NCBI GenBank assembly: GCA_013368325.1 | Contig: JAACJK010000002.1 | Span: forward strand, 930,001-994,000 | Length of the DNA: 64,000 nt | Source: Ephemerocybe angulata | Lineage: Eukaryota > Basidiomycota > Agaricomycetes > Agaricales > Psathyrellaceae | Reading direction: 5' to 3' | Part shown: positions 34,029 to 47,358 of the stretch, one piece after another | Numbering within the stretch: position 1 is the stretch's first letter | Layout of the letters: each line of letters starts with the position of its first letter | The notes under the pieces: generated by a model | Database searches by the model: none | What the model saw: only the letters and a program-made list of their open reading frames with translations | Told to the model about the DNA's origin: nothing | Translations under genes and position numbers: made by a program

Positions 34029-37000
34029 ATGGCAACAGACAACACGTCCAGCTCTGAAAGCGTGGTCATGCTGACCGATGCTACCTTCCAGCAATGGAAG
34101 AACAACGTCGTCAACAAGTCGTTCAGCTTCTGCGCCCACGACATCCTCACTAGGGCAGAGGAATTCCCTCTTTCCGGCTCTGCATCGGAGAAGGGTTCTT
34201 CAACCAAGCGCGATCCAAAACCATTGGCTACATCCGCAGCACCCTCGACCATGCTCAGATTGAGAATCTCCTCGCAGGGATTCCCATGAACGACCTCCCC
34301 GCTATCTGGGAAGCTCTCCTGGAAACCTACGAGTCCAAGACCTCTGGATCTCGTGCTACCATCCTCCAGGAGCTTGTCAGCCTCCGCAAGGGAGACGCCA
34401 GCCACGAGGAAGAAGGCTATGCTGACTTCGGATCTCGTGCTCTCGCCCTTGGAGCTCGCCTCGCAAACCTGCTCCCCTCTCCACCTGTCTATACCGCATC
34501 ATCCTACGTCCGAGCCACGAACACCTACACGGCTTCAACGTACACCGACGGATACAGCGCAGCCAAGCTCACCGAGGACCTGGCACTCAGCATGATTGCC
34601 ATCGGTCTCATTGGCAAGGACGACGAGATGCTTCGGCACACTCTCAACCACCTCGACGAGAGCACCATGAACGCCTCGGAGATCCTCAAACATCTCCGGA
34701 AGTCCGACGTTCTCAAGCAGAACACTGCCAATGCCGAGGCATCTGCCCTTCGCGCCTCTGGAAGCACCAGCGAGACGCCAAAGTACAAGTGCAGGATCCA
34801 CGGCGCGCAGAACTCCCATGGGTCTGAGGACTGCTACCAACTCAAGAAGAGGGCAAACAAGAAGGCGCTGAAGGCTCAGGAAGCCAACGCTGCCTCTTCC
34901 TCCTCCACCTCTGCTCCCGACAACAACCAGAAGGCCATGCTCGCTCAAGTTGCCCACATCGCAAGTCCCCTCGTCCGCCGCTCTACCCGTACGCCCACTG
35001 ACACTTCCTGGAACCCAGACTCAGGTGCAACCTCACATATGACGCCGCACCGCGACTGGATCCGGAACATGGTTCCGGTGAAGGTCCCCATCTCACTCGC
35101 CAACGACGAGGTGGTCTGGGCTACAGGGCAGGGGCAAGTGTGGTATACGCCGGTCATACACGGAAAGACTGGAGAGACTTTGATATTCGATGATGTACTA
35201 TATGTTCCTACTCTGCGCAACAATCTCTTCTCTATCCTCTACGTTGTTAAGAAGAAAAAGATGCGAGTTGTCATCGAAGGCGACTCCCTCGAATTCTTTA
35301 AAAATGGCAAGCTTCTAGTCACAGCTACCATTCGCGGATGCACAGGATCCTTAGATGGGTCCACGCTCACGCGCGACGACACGATGGCCGCATTTGCGAC
35401 TAGAGTTGAGAAGGAACTACTGCACCAGCGATTAGGGCACATCGGCAAGGACAGACTGGATACTCTACTTCGTCATGACCTCGCCACTGGCGTCTTGGTA
35501 CACGAGGAATCATCGCTCCAGGATATCTGTGAGCACTGCATAGCTGGGAAGCAACATCGGGATCCATTCCCTCATCTATCGGAGCATCGCTCCACCGAGC
35601 TCCTAGGACGTATCCACTCGGATGTCCATGGACCTCTCAGCACCCAGACACCTGTCGGGTACCAGTACTGGATCGTCTTCATTGATGACCACTCAAGATT
35701 CAAGAAGGTTTACCTATTGAAGCGCAAGAGCGACGCCTTCCAGGCCTTCAAAGTCTTCGTTGCTGAAGTAGAACGAAAGCACGGAGTCAAGGTCAAGGAG
35801 CTCCGCGACGACAAAGGAGGAGAATACATTGGCAAGAACTTCGAGTCTTGGTGCACAGAACGTGGGATCACACGCCAGCACACCGTCAAGGCTACGCCTC
35901 AGCAAAATGGTGTTAGCGAACGTCTGAACCGCACCCTGGCTGAAGGCGTAATCGCCATGCTCAACCAGGCATCTCTCCCTATGATGTTCTGGGGCGCTGC
36001 TGTCCTCTACTACACCGAGATCCTCAACGCCACCCCCTCCTCTGCGCTTTCAAACACGACCTCCTATGAAGTTTGGCACAAATCCAAGCCTGATATCTCC
36101 ATGTTCCGAGTCTTTGGCTGCCGTGCATTCGTAAACATCACACGAAAAGACCGCACCAACCTCCAACCACATGCAGAACTCTGTATCTTTATTGGTTTCG
36201 AACCAGGATACAAGGGCTGGAAGTGCTACAACCCAAGCACGAAGAAAGTCGTCATATCACGCGACATCATCTTCGACGAGAAATCCTTCCCAGGACTATC
36301 GACCAAAGCCAATCCACAGGTTCAGGTACCTGTTGGCATTCGGGACATATGGCCAGACGCTGCTAATGATCCTACACCACTACCTGCTAAGCCACCCGTC
36401 GTTCTCCCATCTCCTCCACCTCCTCCTAATCATCGCAATGACGATTCCGATGAGAGTGATAGTGATGACGATGGAGAGAACCCAGCGGTGCGCACTCCCA
36501 AACGACCTGCACAAGGCTCCGCTCCTAAAGCAGACACACGTCGACCAGAGTATCATCCCTCTACTCCTCCTAGTCCAACACGCCAAACCCAAACCAAACT
36601 TGCCATACCCGAATCTCCCTTCACGCCTCCGTCCCCTAAAATTGGTCCTATCGCTGCTCCTGCTTTCCCCGATCCTCCTCCTCAGCCCTCGTTCATTCCA
36701 CGTCCTGTCGGTGCACCTCCCTTGGTGTCGCAGAGCACACGTCCTGTTCGTGCCTCCACCAGAGCATTGACAGACTTCCAGCTGCTCCATGGGATGCAAC
36801 GACGAGGCACTCAACCACACGCTCGACGTCAAGGGGGTGATATGGTGGCAGATCGAGGGGGTGACAACAGAAACAATCCGCCACCTATTCAGGAGGAAAA
36901 CTTGGCCGAGATACCACCACTCGTTGCCGAGGATTTTCAGGCAGGAGATGATGATGTTGATATGGAACAAGCCCTACGAGCTACTCCCATCTTCGATTCA

Positions 37001-38716
37001 ATTCGGACCATGTACGACCTCCCACTCGACGTCTTTTGTAACGACGTGGGCACATCTATGGCCTACTACATGGCATATGATAGGTTGCAGGCGGCAGTGC
37101 AGACAGCATTTGGAGCAGCCACACGACCTCATGACTCGCCACAGACACCCGAACAAGCCTTCAATGGCCCGGATGGCGAATTCTGGCTCGCAGCTGCCCA
37201 AGCAGAGATTGACGCTCTCATTGCGAATGGCACCTGGGACTTGGTCGAGCTTCCGGAAGGGAGAAAGGTAGTCGGCTCGCGCTGGGTCTTCCTCGTCAAA
37301 CGCAAGGAAGATGGCACCATCGATCGGTACAAGGCACGACTTGTGGCAAAGGGGTACTCGCAGATCCCTGGACAGGACTACGATCAAACCTGGGCACCAA
37401 CAGCTCGCCTTACCTCCCTTCGCACAGCCCTCGCCAAGGCTGCCATGAACGGTGACTTCATCGAGTCTATCGACATCGACAATGCCTATCTCAATGGCAA
37501 GATCGAAGACGACTACAAGGTCTACATGAAGCAGGCTCCTGGTTTTGAGGTTAAGGGCCCAGATGGAAAGGTGTGGGTATGTCGCCTGAATAAAGGCCTC
37601 TATGGTCTAAAGCAGAGCGGCAGACTTTGGTACCAAGTACTGGCAAAGGAGTTGGAAGCTCTAGGGTTCGTCCAAATCAAGTCGGATCCGAGCATCTACA
37701 CTTGGGAGAAGGATGACATTCGGATCACTCTTCCTGTCTTCGTCGACGACATCACTATCATGTCACCAAGCCAGGAGAAGATCAAGTGGCTGAAGGACTC
37801 ACTCCGTAAGGTCTTCAAACTGAAGGACCTTGGCCCAACCACCTATCTCCTCGGCATCAAGGTCGAATATGACCAACCCAATCGCATCCTTCGACTATCC
37901 CAGACCCAGTACATCCTCGACATGCTCAAACGCTTCAACATGGAAGACTGCTACCCGGTATCCACCCCAATGGATCCAGGAAGTGGCTCTCGACTCACGA
38001 AGTATGTTCCTGCTCCGGGCGACACTGAAACCATGAAGGGTGTCCCATACATGAATGCGGTTGGCGCCCTAATGTACCTTGCTGTTGCAACCCGACCAGA
38101 TATCGCATATGCCGTTGCCAAGCTCGCTCAGTACAACTCCAATCCTGGACCCATCCACTGGAAAGCGGTTAAGCACGTCTTCCGCTATCTAAAGGGCACC
38201 ATGGATCTCAAGCTGACTTATCGCAACGACGGAGGCGAGATGTCCTCAGAGCTCTTCCAAGCCTACAGCGATGCTGACCATGCTGGGTGCCTTGACACTC
38301 GGCGCTCAACCTCTGGCTTCGTCATCAAGATAGGCTCTGGAGCAGTTAGCTGGTCCGCGAAGAAGCAGACGATTGTTGCTGACTCATCTACTGAGGCAGA
38401 ATATGTCGCCGCTTCGAGTGCAGGCAGAGATATCATCTGGATGAGGACACTGTTGGGCGAACTCGGCTACAACGTACAAGGACCCTCACCTCTCATGGTT
38501 GACAACCAGTCAGCTCTTAGAGTGCTCAAGAACCCAGAGAACCATGGACGCATGAAGCACATCGACATCAAGATGCACTGGATCCGAGACGCTATCAAGC
38601 GAGGCGACATTACTGTTCATTTTCTCCCTACTGGCGACATGATCGCCGACATCTTCACCAAACCACTCCCCAAAGTCGCTATTCAGAAGCATCGACTTGC
38701 GCTTGGACTCGAATAG
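34029..38716 (+). CDS. gag-pol: Copia gag-pol polyprotein (gag N-terminus frameshifted)
   Basis: The long frame 34286-38716 encodes 1476 aa. In order: gag remainder with a C-X2-H-X5-H-X4-C knuckle-like motif (~170), protease D-S-G-A (~246), integrase HHCC finger and D-D-E core with T-P-Q-Q-N-G-V-S-E-R (~450-555), G-Y-K-G-W, acidic/proline linker, reverse transcriptase from W-V-F-L-V-K with F-V-D-D (~1151), and RNase H (S-D-A-D-H-A-G, then D-S-S-T-E-A-E). The gag start is at 34029 (M-A-T-D-N-T), but this frame is one base off and must shift near 34185-34195 to join E-G-F-F-N-Q and the long frame. This is a one-base indel in the element or in the assembly, because no intron fits. Confidence 0.93.
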
Positions 38717-38744
38717 GATTCAGAGACATCGCATTAAGGGGGTG

Positions 38745-39122
38745 TGTTAGAAGGCAATGCTTATGTTACCTTCATCATCATTTGATACATAGCTTTTCGA
38801 CGCTTCTTTCATTTCATCATTCTATCTGTCATTCTTTCATCATTCTATTCTATCAATCATTCCATCTATCATTCTATTGATGGTTGTCACTTTATTGTTC
38901 TATAGATAGATCGATCATTGTTCTCTGACTCTATTGTTCCGTAAATAGATCGATCATTGTTCTCATACAGTATATAGTCCACACTGTGAGCGGTTGAGTC
39001 CCCATCGAACTCTTCCCACTCACAGGTGCGTATCATGTATATCGTATAGTTATTACAAGCCTAATCGAACTCTTCCCACTCACAGACGTGGTCAGAACTT
39101 ATCCAAACTTAACAGTTTGATA
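38745..39122 (+). repeat. Copia 3' LTR (378 bp)
   Basis: Same length as the 5' LTR; one difference was noticed. It is followed by CCCAG. Confidence 0.95.
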
Positions 39123-41051
39123 CCCAGGTCCTGACCCCGCTCCACCAGTCCTCGCCGGTGCCGATCGGAGCCCCTCCGTAAGTTCCTGTTGTTTCTCCTT
39201 TTTCCGATTTTCGATCTGACTTATGGGGTTTCACAGGTCTCAGATCTCATTTTTCCTTTCAAGCTTGAAGAGACCGATAGTTCATCAAACAAAAGTCTGT
39301 TGTCTTTCGGTCCCCCTCATGACTTTGCTGACGGCGGCCTTGCACCACCACCTCCACCGCCTGGATTCTCCTCTCGACCATCCTTCCTCTATGACGACCC
39401 CGCCTGGTTTCCTCTGCGTGACGCCGCGTACGACTCGTTAGTGGCCGACGCCGCTGCTGTGTCCAGGCTTCGACCGTTCATCGAGGTGCCAAGTCGGGTT
39501 CGTCCTCCCACCGGGGAGAGTGGACCTGTAGCGGGGCCCTCCAATGTCCTCACGTCGCCAGTCACACCCATCAAGCGTGCTCGGGAGCCGCGCTTAGCTA
39601 CAGCGGGCTCGTCTCCTCAGCAAGCCATCTCCATCCCTTCCGACTCGCCTCCGCTGCCCAAGAAGCGCAAGACCGACGATTCGAAGGAGGGGAAGAAGCG
39701 TGAGAAGGGTAAGGGTCGTGCTGGAGCGGGCCCCTCAGGCGAGGTGCCAGACACGCCGGTCAAGACGGTAGGAGTGACGCCGCACGAGGGGATGCGCAAA
39801 CGCGCCATGTACTTGTTCCGTCCTGACGACAAATTCCACCCAGCTGGTATCACCCCGCCCGACATCCTCCTTCCTTACCCTAACAACTTCAAGAAGAGGC
39901 TCGTTGATCAAGATGGGAACGAGCTGCCGAACGGGCACTGGGCGTATGGTGCCGAGAGGAACCTGACCGACGAGAACCCGGCTACGATCAGGGAGGACGG
40001 GGCTACGAAGATGTATCGGGAAGGTCCCTTGACTGACGCCGCCCCGTTCTTCAAGACCCTCACCAAGCCGGCGGTTCAGAACCCCGAGTCTCGCGTAAGT
40101 CATTCCGTTTTCTATCCCATTCTTTTTCTTACTCCCTGTTATGTTGATAGCACCGCTTCGCCTGTGCTACCTGCGCGGGTCGAGGTATCGACTGTACAGG
40201 CGGAGACCTCTTGGGAGGTACTCGCTGCGACCAGTGTGCTGCTACCAAGGCCGCTTGTTGTGGGTTCCAGTTCACGGCACCCCGTCCCGTACGAGATGGG
40301 TCCCTTTCCCTGATAGACGAGCTCGCGCCGTGTCGTAAGTCCAATTTATTTCCTCCTTTCTTTATTAATTTCTAACCATTTTCTAGGAGTCCAAACCCTG
40401 GCCCGCCTGATCATGCAGGAGCTGGGGTCCGCTCGAGTCCTCTACGCTCTGTATGAGGACGCTGAGGAGCGGGCTTTGGCATACGCGAAGGACCTGTCCA
40501 ACAGGTTCCGACGCAACGTCAATAGCTCCTGGCACAACCACTTGCGCCAGTTGGTAGGCGACGCGGTGGATCTCGACGCGTTGACTGAGATCATCGCGTT
40601 CGCCGAAGCCGACCCGCTTACCCAGGTGGAGTTCCACCCTCGCACCCAGAACGCCCTTCTGACTAGGGTCACGGATGAGTCCATCACCATCGATGCCCGT
40701 GCTCGTGTTGGAACCGCCTCGCCTTCCCAAGACGTGCTCGAGCACGACTTGCCTCCCGCCCCGCCTGCACCTCGTCAGTTCAATCCTCGAAGCGCGAGGA
40801 TCACGCTCAATCATCAGGCGGCTCGACAGGAGAAGCGCGAGAAGCAGGCGGCCCAGGGTAAGGGCAAGGGGAAGGAGAAGGTACGAGAGTCGGTCGACCA
40901 GCGGATCTACATCGGGGGAGACCTGACGTCAGACGAAGAAGAGAAGGAGGAGGAGGAGGAGGAGGCCGCTCCTGTCAACGTCGACGGGGAGGGCGATACC
41001 GAGGTCGAGAGTGAGAACGGTGAATCCGGGGAGTACGAGGTTGTTGGGTAG

Positions 41052-41666
41052 AAGCGGCGTCGGTTTTGTAGTTGTTCGTTGTGCGCCGCCTCTCCTTATC
41101 TCGTTCCCTTTCTTCGGTAAGTTCTACTCTTTTTCTCGTTCCGCGTCCCCCAAACTAACTCCTTACTTCGTAGTCAACCTCGTTCCTTGTCCCTTGTACG
41201 TTTGTTTTGGACTTCGCGTTCCGCTATTCCCATTTTATTTGTATCCAATTATCCTTTGTCCCACTATCTTGTAGTCCTATTCTTGTAGTTCCAATGTCTG
41301 TTTCTATTTGTTACCCGATTATCACCTATCTTGCTTCCAGCTGTGTGTGCCCTTGCGTGAGCCTCTGAATCTGACTTGGTAACGTGTCTCCGGATCTGAG
41401 TCAATCGCCATGTTAGTGACGACTTGTATCCCGTTCGAGTTGGAGTTTGTATTGGGAATATTGATCGAGTTGAGCTCCAGAAGAATTCAAACCCGTGTCC
41501 CCCTCCCCCAAACTCAGACTGATCGTCCCCGGTCAGAGTCTCACACCGAGACACACTCCGCTTGAGAAACCCATGGAACATTCGCGATTTGGAGCAGGCG
41601 GGGTCTCACATGCCATATAAAATGCAAAGCCACGCCGCCTGGCCCTGTCAAACCGCCTCAGATAAC
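41052..41666. other. Intergenic between genes A and B
   Basis: No gene is supported. It contains the CTCCCCCAAACT ... CCCCGGTCAGA block (41500-41536) also found upstream of gene A, about 130 bp before the ATG of gene B. Confidence 0.5.
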
Positions 41667-43262
41667 ATGGCCAATTCCAGTAGTACACCCGCCGGGCGTT
41701 CAAGCACGTCCGTTATCACCAAAGGGTATGACGCCCTATCGTCGACCACTGAATACTTGAAGCGGCAGCAAGCCTTCGAGGCGCGCGATGACCCGGCGTT
41801 GAGAGAGTACGCTACGCACATGATGGCAGGCCTGGAGGAGGCCGTACGTTCCGCACTCCTGTTTCCACACCGCTCGTCTTGACGTGACCCTGTAGCTGGC
41901 ATGGATCGAGTCTGAGTCTGCTACCCTGCGCGAATCCTACGTTGGAAAGTTCCTCACCAAGGTGAACAACTTCCTAACGGAGTTCAACACCGCCAGCCAG
42001 CAGGCCGGTATGGAGAATCACTTCCCCCGTGCTTTCAAGGATCGCATCCAGCTGCTGCGCGAGCGAAGCCGAGCCGCCCAATCTGGTCAGACCGACTTCG
42101 ATTCCACCATGACAGACCTCGGGCCGCTCCCTGACTTTGGGCCGAGCAACGCAGGCCGCCCAACCCAGAAGCGCACGGTGAGTGCCTATTTGACTGCCGG
42201 TTAAGCGCCCTCCCCCAAACTGACTCATTACTCCCCAGTTGAGCGAGTGGGCCGCTGGCAACCGCGCAGCGCCCACAACTCGCCCTGCTCCACCCCGTAC
42301 GCACTTCTCTATGTACCGCCTTACGCAGGTATACGCTGACGACGCTGTTATGACCAGAGTCGGTCCCAGCGCCGCACGACACCGCGCACACTCGCTCAGT
42401 CCTGGCGGAAGCAGGGAAGGTGACCGCGTCGATGCCCTCCGCGTCCTTGGACGAGGAGGAACTCCACCAAGCCTCCGCTTTACTCTCCGCACGTATGAAC
42501 GTGACGCTGTTCGAGATCGAGCAGCTACTCGCAATCCACGCCTTACTTCGACGCTCGTGGGAGGATACTCAGACGCGCCAACAGACGCTCCAAGCCGCCC
42601 GCGAGGCGAACGAAGCCGCAGCCATGAACGCCGCCATCGCCGCCACCGCTCAGCAGATGCAGCAAGAGCAGCGCGAGACGAAGGCCGCGCCAGGTCCTGC
42701 AGTCGAAGCGAAGAAGGAGACGAAGAAGCAGGGGAAGGCGGTCGCGAGCGGGGAGATTTCGGCGAAGGAGAAGAAACGTCGTGGGAAGGAGGAGAAGAAG
42801 AAGGAGGTACAGAAAGGTTCCAAGACCGAGAAAGAGGTGACGGAGAAGAAGGAGCAACAGAAGGAGGTCAAGAAGGGGGAAGTTCAGGAGACCTCCAAGC
42901 AGGAGGTCACCCGAACCACGCGGAGCAACAAGACCACGGAGACGAAGGAAGAGACGTCGAAGCCGGGCGCGTGGACGCGCCGCGACCCCATCCCCAAGAC
43001 CGCTCGGTCCCCGTCGAAGAAGGTACAGCCCGCCACACCCGCACGCGGCGCCGTGGTCGGTGTACCTGCCTCCTCCAGTGAGACCCGCGCTCGCACCGTT
43101 GCTGAACCATCCGAGCCCGCCTTGCACGAAGCAGATGAAGTGGTATCAATCCCCACGTCTGAAGACGAAGAGGCGATGTCCGTTGACGAACCCGAAGGGT
43201 CAGTGTCGGTGTACGAGGATGGCAGCTCGCCTGCTGAAGAAAGTGACGAGGCGTCCGCCTAA
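41667..43262 (+). CDS. Gene B: lysine/glutamate-rich coiled-coil protein (473 aa), unknown function
   Basis: Exons 41667-41843, 41896-42177, 42239-42296 and 42358-43262 sum to 474 codons in frame. The start ATG has a good context (AACATGG). The first 150 residues look helical (L-A-W-I-E-S-E-S, F-L-T-K-V-N-N-F-L). Residues about 190-260 suggest another helix bundle, followed by a long K/E/Q-rich coiled coil (A-K-E-K-K-R-R-G-K-E-E-K-K-K), then a serine/threonine/proline and acidic tail. No domain is recognised. The last exon is also open in a second frame, which I reject because it would be arginine/glutamate low complexity. It follows gene A on the same strand and probably belongs with it, perhaps as a two-gene mobile or regulatory module. 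Confidence 0.7.
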
Positions 43263-43329
43263 TCTTCCTCCGCATTTTCATCCAAGGTTTGTAGTTTCCC
43301 CATTCCCATAAAATTAAAATCCCTGTGTT

Positions 43330-43648
43330 CTAGTGATCACCACGGGTCGCGCGACCCGCACGGGTTCGCGGGTTGTACCCCGTGGGGTGCGGGTGCGGGT
43401 GGACGCTCCCCTACCCGTCCCCTACAAAACGAGCCCGAGAACGTCCAAATCGGACGGAAACTGGCCAAGATATGGCCTATTTATGTCCTAGGACATAAAT
43501 CAACCATATCTTGGCCAAATCTCATCCGATTTGGCCGTTTTTGGGTTCGTTCGGACGGGTAAAACCGCGGGTATACGGGTAGGGTTACCCCGGGTGCGGG
43601 TGCGGGTCGCTGCGCCGTGACCCGGGGTCAACCCGTGGTGATCACTAG
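43330..43648. mobile_element. Foldback MITE (319 bp)
   Basis: Perfect 18-bp terminal inverted repeats CTAGTGATCACCACGGGT (43330-43347) and its complement (43631-43648). The interior is a long imperfect palindrome: G-rich GGGTGCGGGTGCGGGT blocks on both arms, a 13-bp inverted pair GGCCAAGATATGG/CCATATCTTGGCC, and a perfect 22-bp palindrome at the centre (43479-43500). There is no coding capacity. No clean direct target duplication is seen. The right end abuts the inverted integrase segment of Gypsy-2. Confidence 0.85.
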
Positions 43649-44787
43649 ACACCGCGGGACCTTCGCTACCAAGGGATTACTATTGAAGCGGGTATGGTGG
43701 CCGGAGCTGGATCGGGACGTTGAAAACTACGTTAAAATGTGCCTGCTCTGTCAACAGCGCCAGAAGCTCCTAGTCAAAATCCCTCCAATTGTGACTGAAA
43801 CCCCGTCGGTGTTCCAGACGGTGCACATCGATGTCATGCACATGAGCCCGGCCAGTAACGGCTGTGGGTACATTGTGCATGGGAGAGACCATTTGACATC
43901 TTGGATGGAAGGGAGGCCGCTCCGGAAGGAAAATGCGGCGGCTGTAGGCGCCTGGCTTTTCGAAGACATTATCTGTCGATGGGGTTGCCTAAGGGAAATT
44001 GTCACTGACAACGGGAAGCCCATGATTGCAGCAGTGGAATGGCTCGAGAAGAAGTATGGGATTAAGAAAATCGCTATCTCAGGATACAACTCGAGGGCAA
44101 ACGGGAAGATCGAGCGGCCTCATTGGGACATCCGACAGAGCCTGTACAAAGCCACGGGGGGTGACGCGAGTAAGTGGTATTGGTTCTTCCACCATGTTAT
44201 GTGGGCGGACCGTATTACTATCCGAAAACGCCTGGGATGCTCGCCTTTCTTTCTCCTAACAGGCGCGGAGCCTGTCACGCCGCTTGACATCCAGGAAGCC
44301 ACTTGGCTGACTGAGCCGCCCACGGGTATGATGTCTACGGAGGACTTGATAGCCTCCCGGGCTAGGGCTCTGGCTAAACATCAGACTCACGTCAGCTCGG
44401 TCATGACCAGGATCAGCGAGGAGAAACGGCGTCGTGTCGCTGCCTACGCTGAAGCTAACAGGGCTACTATCAAGAACTGGAATTTCAAACGGGGTGACTT
44501 GGTTCTGATGCGTAACACGAACATTGAGTCGAGCCTGAATAAGAAGATGAAGCCGCGTTATCTGGGTCCCATGGTTGTGGTATCACGAAACCTGGGCGGC
44601 GCGTATATCTTGGCGGAACTCAATGGAGCGGTGCATCAGAGCAAGGTTGGCGCTTTTAGGGTGGTTCCTTACTACCCCAGGAAGGCTATACCTCTGGGAA
44701 AGGACTTTATGGAAAGCATAGATATTGATAATAATACACTGGAAGAAATGGAACTATCTTTGGATGATGGAGAACAAGGGGAACACA
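43649..44787 (+). pseudogene. Gypsy-2 integrase core, inverted relative to the rest of pol
   Basis: The plus-strand frame begins H-R-G-T-F-A-T-K-G, the second half of the H2C2 finger (C-L-L-C), then the core with D (H-I-D-V-M), T-D-N-G-K-P and E in K-I-E-R-P, and a C-terminal domain. The preceding half of the finger (A-H-D-A-M-G-H) is on the minus strand ending at about 44788. Both junctions carry GACAC/GTGTC, consistent with inversion of one ~1.14-kb piece of a once continuous pol. The frame runs on past the junction into antisense sequence, which is not coding. Confidence 0.85.
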
Positions 44788-47354
44788 CTGTGTCCCATAG
44801 CATCGTGGGCCGCTTTAAGCATATACATGCGTTTTTCTGAACCCACGACCAACTGATGCATACCATACCCATTTTCTTTCCTGAAGAGTCGACCGTCCTT
44901 TCCCAAGAAGAAGTGCTGCGCTGCCCGCTTGAACTTATCCCATTCCCCTTTTTCCACGCCTCGCGGCATCCGCGTCCTGTCCTTTTGCAGGAACCAGAGA
45001 CGAATTATAGGTAACCAAGCATCCATGCGTAATGCGGACGCCGTTCTCCATTCAGAAGGGTAATCCTCATCTGAATGTTCCGGCAGCACCTCTACGTTTA
45101 CGAGGATATCGCTAGTTGTGGGACCTTGTGGGTCCCTGGCGCGCCTATTTACCTCTAACATATTGATGGCTGCCATCTGAGCGGCGTCACTATGAAAACC
45201 CGTTTCTACCCAAGTCTCGGACGCCTCCTCTTCACAAATCTCCTGTAGATAACCTCCCCTCGTATCAATGAGGTGCTTGAAGTCTTCAAACTCGAGCGGC
45301 TCAGGATCCTCAGGGTTAGGTTTGGAGAATGTGATAGGTTCATCCGGGTCTATGTCCATTATTTCCTCGAACTCCTTTCTAGGCGGGTCGCCTGGCTGTG
45401 AACGCCGCCTGGAGAGACCGTCCGCTGCGAACGTCTTCCCTGGCACATGTTGTAACTCGAACTGGAACTTCCGAACTTGTTCGATCCATCGGTTAATGGT
45501 GGCATTCGGTCCCAACTGAGGATTCTTGAGCATCCCCTGGATATACTGCGCATCCGTTTCCACGATGAGCGGTCTAGCCATGATGAGCATGTACTCATTT
45601 TCTTTGAGTGCTCTCACCAAGCCATAGAGTTCTCGCTTGGGCTGAGAGTAGTTAGCCTCAGGCGGCTTCAGCAGGGTCGACCCGAACTTAGCATAATGCC
45701 ATTTCTTGGGGTCGGTTGGGTCCTGCTGACTGATGTACCATCCGACCGCAATGTACGAGGTGTCTACTGAGAGCTTGACTGGCATCCCAGAGGTGACATC
45801 CAGTGGTTTTAATACTGGCGCCTCGCTTACTGCCGTTTTCAAGTCCTCCATTGCTGCGTCCTGCTCAGGCCCCCACTCGAACCTTATCTCCTTTTTCGTG
45901 AGTTTCTGGATGGCACTAGCCCGCGTGGCATATCCCGGAATAAAGATCCTGAACGTGCCAACGGTTCCTAGGAATGCTCTGACGTCCGAAACGTCGCGAC
46001 AAGGACCCCATCTGGAGATTACTCCTACGCGGTCCTCAGTTGGTTTCCTGCCCTCGTATGAGCACAAGTGCCCCACCACTGTGAATTCCGGCACACACAG
46101 GAACGTTTTCTTTCCAGAAAACGTACCCCCGCAATACTTCATCCTTTGTATAATCCTATTGACCACTGTTAAATGTTCCCAAACGAACCTTCGAATCTCA
46201 GGATTCTCGGGAATAGTTTCGAAGCCGCCTCCTGGCAGTTCGTACCGCGTCTTCGGTCCCCTTACTGGAACATCATCTACAAACGGCTCAGTCCACTCCG
46301 GGATCTCAGGTTGAAGGATAGTAGTTACATCTTCGTGGAAGATGGGTACAGAGTTAGTCCAGCCCATGGGTAGCGTTACAAGCCGCATGGCTCCAAACGG
46401 TGTTTGGAAAGTGGTCAGGTCTCGATACCGCTCATCCAGAATCCGCTTGTCATATCCCACATACAAGTCCATGGTGGTGCTGCACGCATACCCTGCAAAT
46501 CGGGCCGCCAATTCCTCAGTGAGGGGTGGGAGGCCTGAGTGTGCAATGGTTACAGCGTTAAGCGGCTCCAAAGAATGTACGAGACGTAGACTTTTTCCAT
46601 CCTTCTTGAGAACGCAGAACCAACGGCTCCTATATGAGGATGACGAGGGTTCATACACCCCAGAATCTATTTTGCCCTTGATGATGTCACAGATTTGTGA
46701 GAACAAGAAAGGAGGGATGGGGATGTTCTTCAGGACCCAGGGTTCGTGCGGGACAGTAGGGATCTTTACTGGAGGGAAGAAGTCCTCTCGGAACTTACCC
46801 CGCTCAGACTCTTCCCATGCAAAAGCCTCGTTTTGTTCGGCCATTAGATGATGCGCCAGCTTCCTTTCTTCATCCGTCCAGAACCCTGGATGGGCTTTAT
46901 CAAACATCTCCATCCTTTCTTGCATGTACCGCCCCTTGGGTGTGAACTCAGGCGGGTGCGTAGGCAATTCGGGCATCCCTGCCAAGGGATCTCCCTTAAT
47001 TTCGCGCACCACTTGGAACTCCTCCGGAACTATTCCATATACCGGCCTCACTTTCTTGTCAACCGGTTTGTACTTGGTTCCTTTGGAAACTCCTTTCACC
47101 CCGCCTGCTTTGTTCGGATTACCCGAAGGTTGGGACTCGGCGCTTGTTTTAGCGCCCGTCTGGAGGTATTGTTCGAACACGTCTTTTGCCTTTTGATCAT
47201 TCGTTTCCTTTAATGCCTGTTGTAGATATATGGTTTTCAACTCATTTTCTGTGAAGCCCTCTTTCTGACCCGGCACTGCGAGGCCTGAGAAGCGCGCGAA
47301 GCCGCTCTCGTCCATTTCCACCAACAGTGCGACCTCTCCTTGATCATCGATCAA
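44788..47354 (-). pseudogene. pol: Gypsy-2 pol: reverse transcriptase and RNase H, integrase start
   Basis: The frame is open from the TTG at 47354 to the inversion junction. Reverse transcriptase with L-K-K-D-G-K-S-L-R, L-P-M-G-W-T-N-S and the F-V-D-D active site (~358); RNase H with S-V-D-T-S-Y-I-A-V-G and E-T-D-A-Q-Y-I-Q-G-M; A-A-D-G-L-S-R-R; then the N-terminal half of the integrase zinc finger ending A-M-G-H. No internal stop is present, so only the inversion and truncation disable it. Confidence 0.9.
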
Positions 47355-47358
47355 ATCC
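47347..47358 (-). other. Candidate -1 frameshift site, Gypsy-2 protease/pol
   Basis: Minus strand AGGATTTGATC: protease ends ATT TGA, pol reads TTG ATC. The frames overlap by four bases. Confidence 0.45.

Larger units (their letters stand above)
33421..39122 (+). mobile_element. Full-length Ty1/copia LTR retrotransposon (5702 bp)
   Basis: Two 378-bp LTRs (33421-33798 and 38745-39122) start TGTTAGAAGG and end GTTTGATA. A 5-bp target duplication (CCCAG) brackets them. By eye the LTRs differ at one base (GTATATGG versus GTATATCG), so insertion is very recent. Between them lie the primer-binding site, gag, a 1476-codon pol frame and a purine tract (AAGGGGGTG) touching the 3' LTR. It is inserted in an exon of gene A. 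Confidence 0.97.
33029..41051 (+). pseudogene. Gene A: Zn2Cys6-type cysteine-cluster protein (697 aa), split by copia
   Basis: Exons 33029-33184, 33240-33420 | 39128-39177 (one exon cut by the retrotransposon), 39237-40094, 40151-40334 and 40387-41051. Leaving out the copia element and one copy of its 5-bp duplication gives exactly 698 codons with no stop. The fourth exon encodes cysteines spaced C-X2-C-X6-C-X10-C-X2-C-X6-C, which fits the fungal Zn2Cys6 consensus (CX2CX6CX5-12CX2CX6-8C). It sits in the middle of the protein, unlike the usual N-terminal position. Flanks are P/S-rich with lysine-rich stretches, and the C-terminus is acidic. A DNA-binding or element-associated role is possible. 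It precedes gene B on the same strand by 615 bp. The insertion should abolish normal product. Confidence 0.8.
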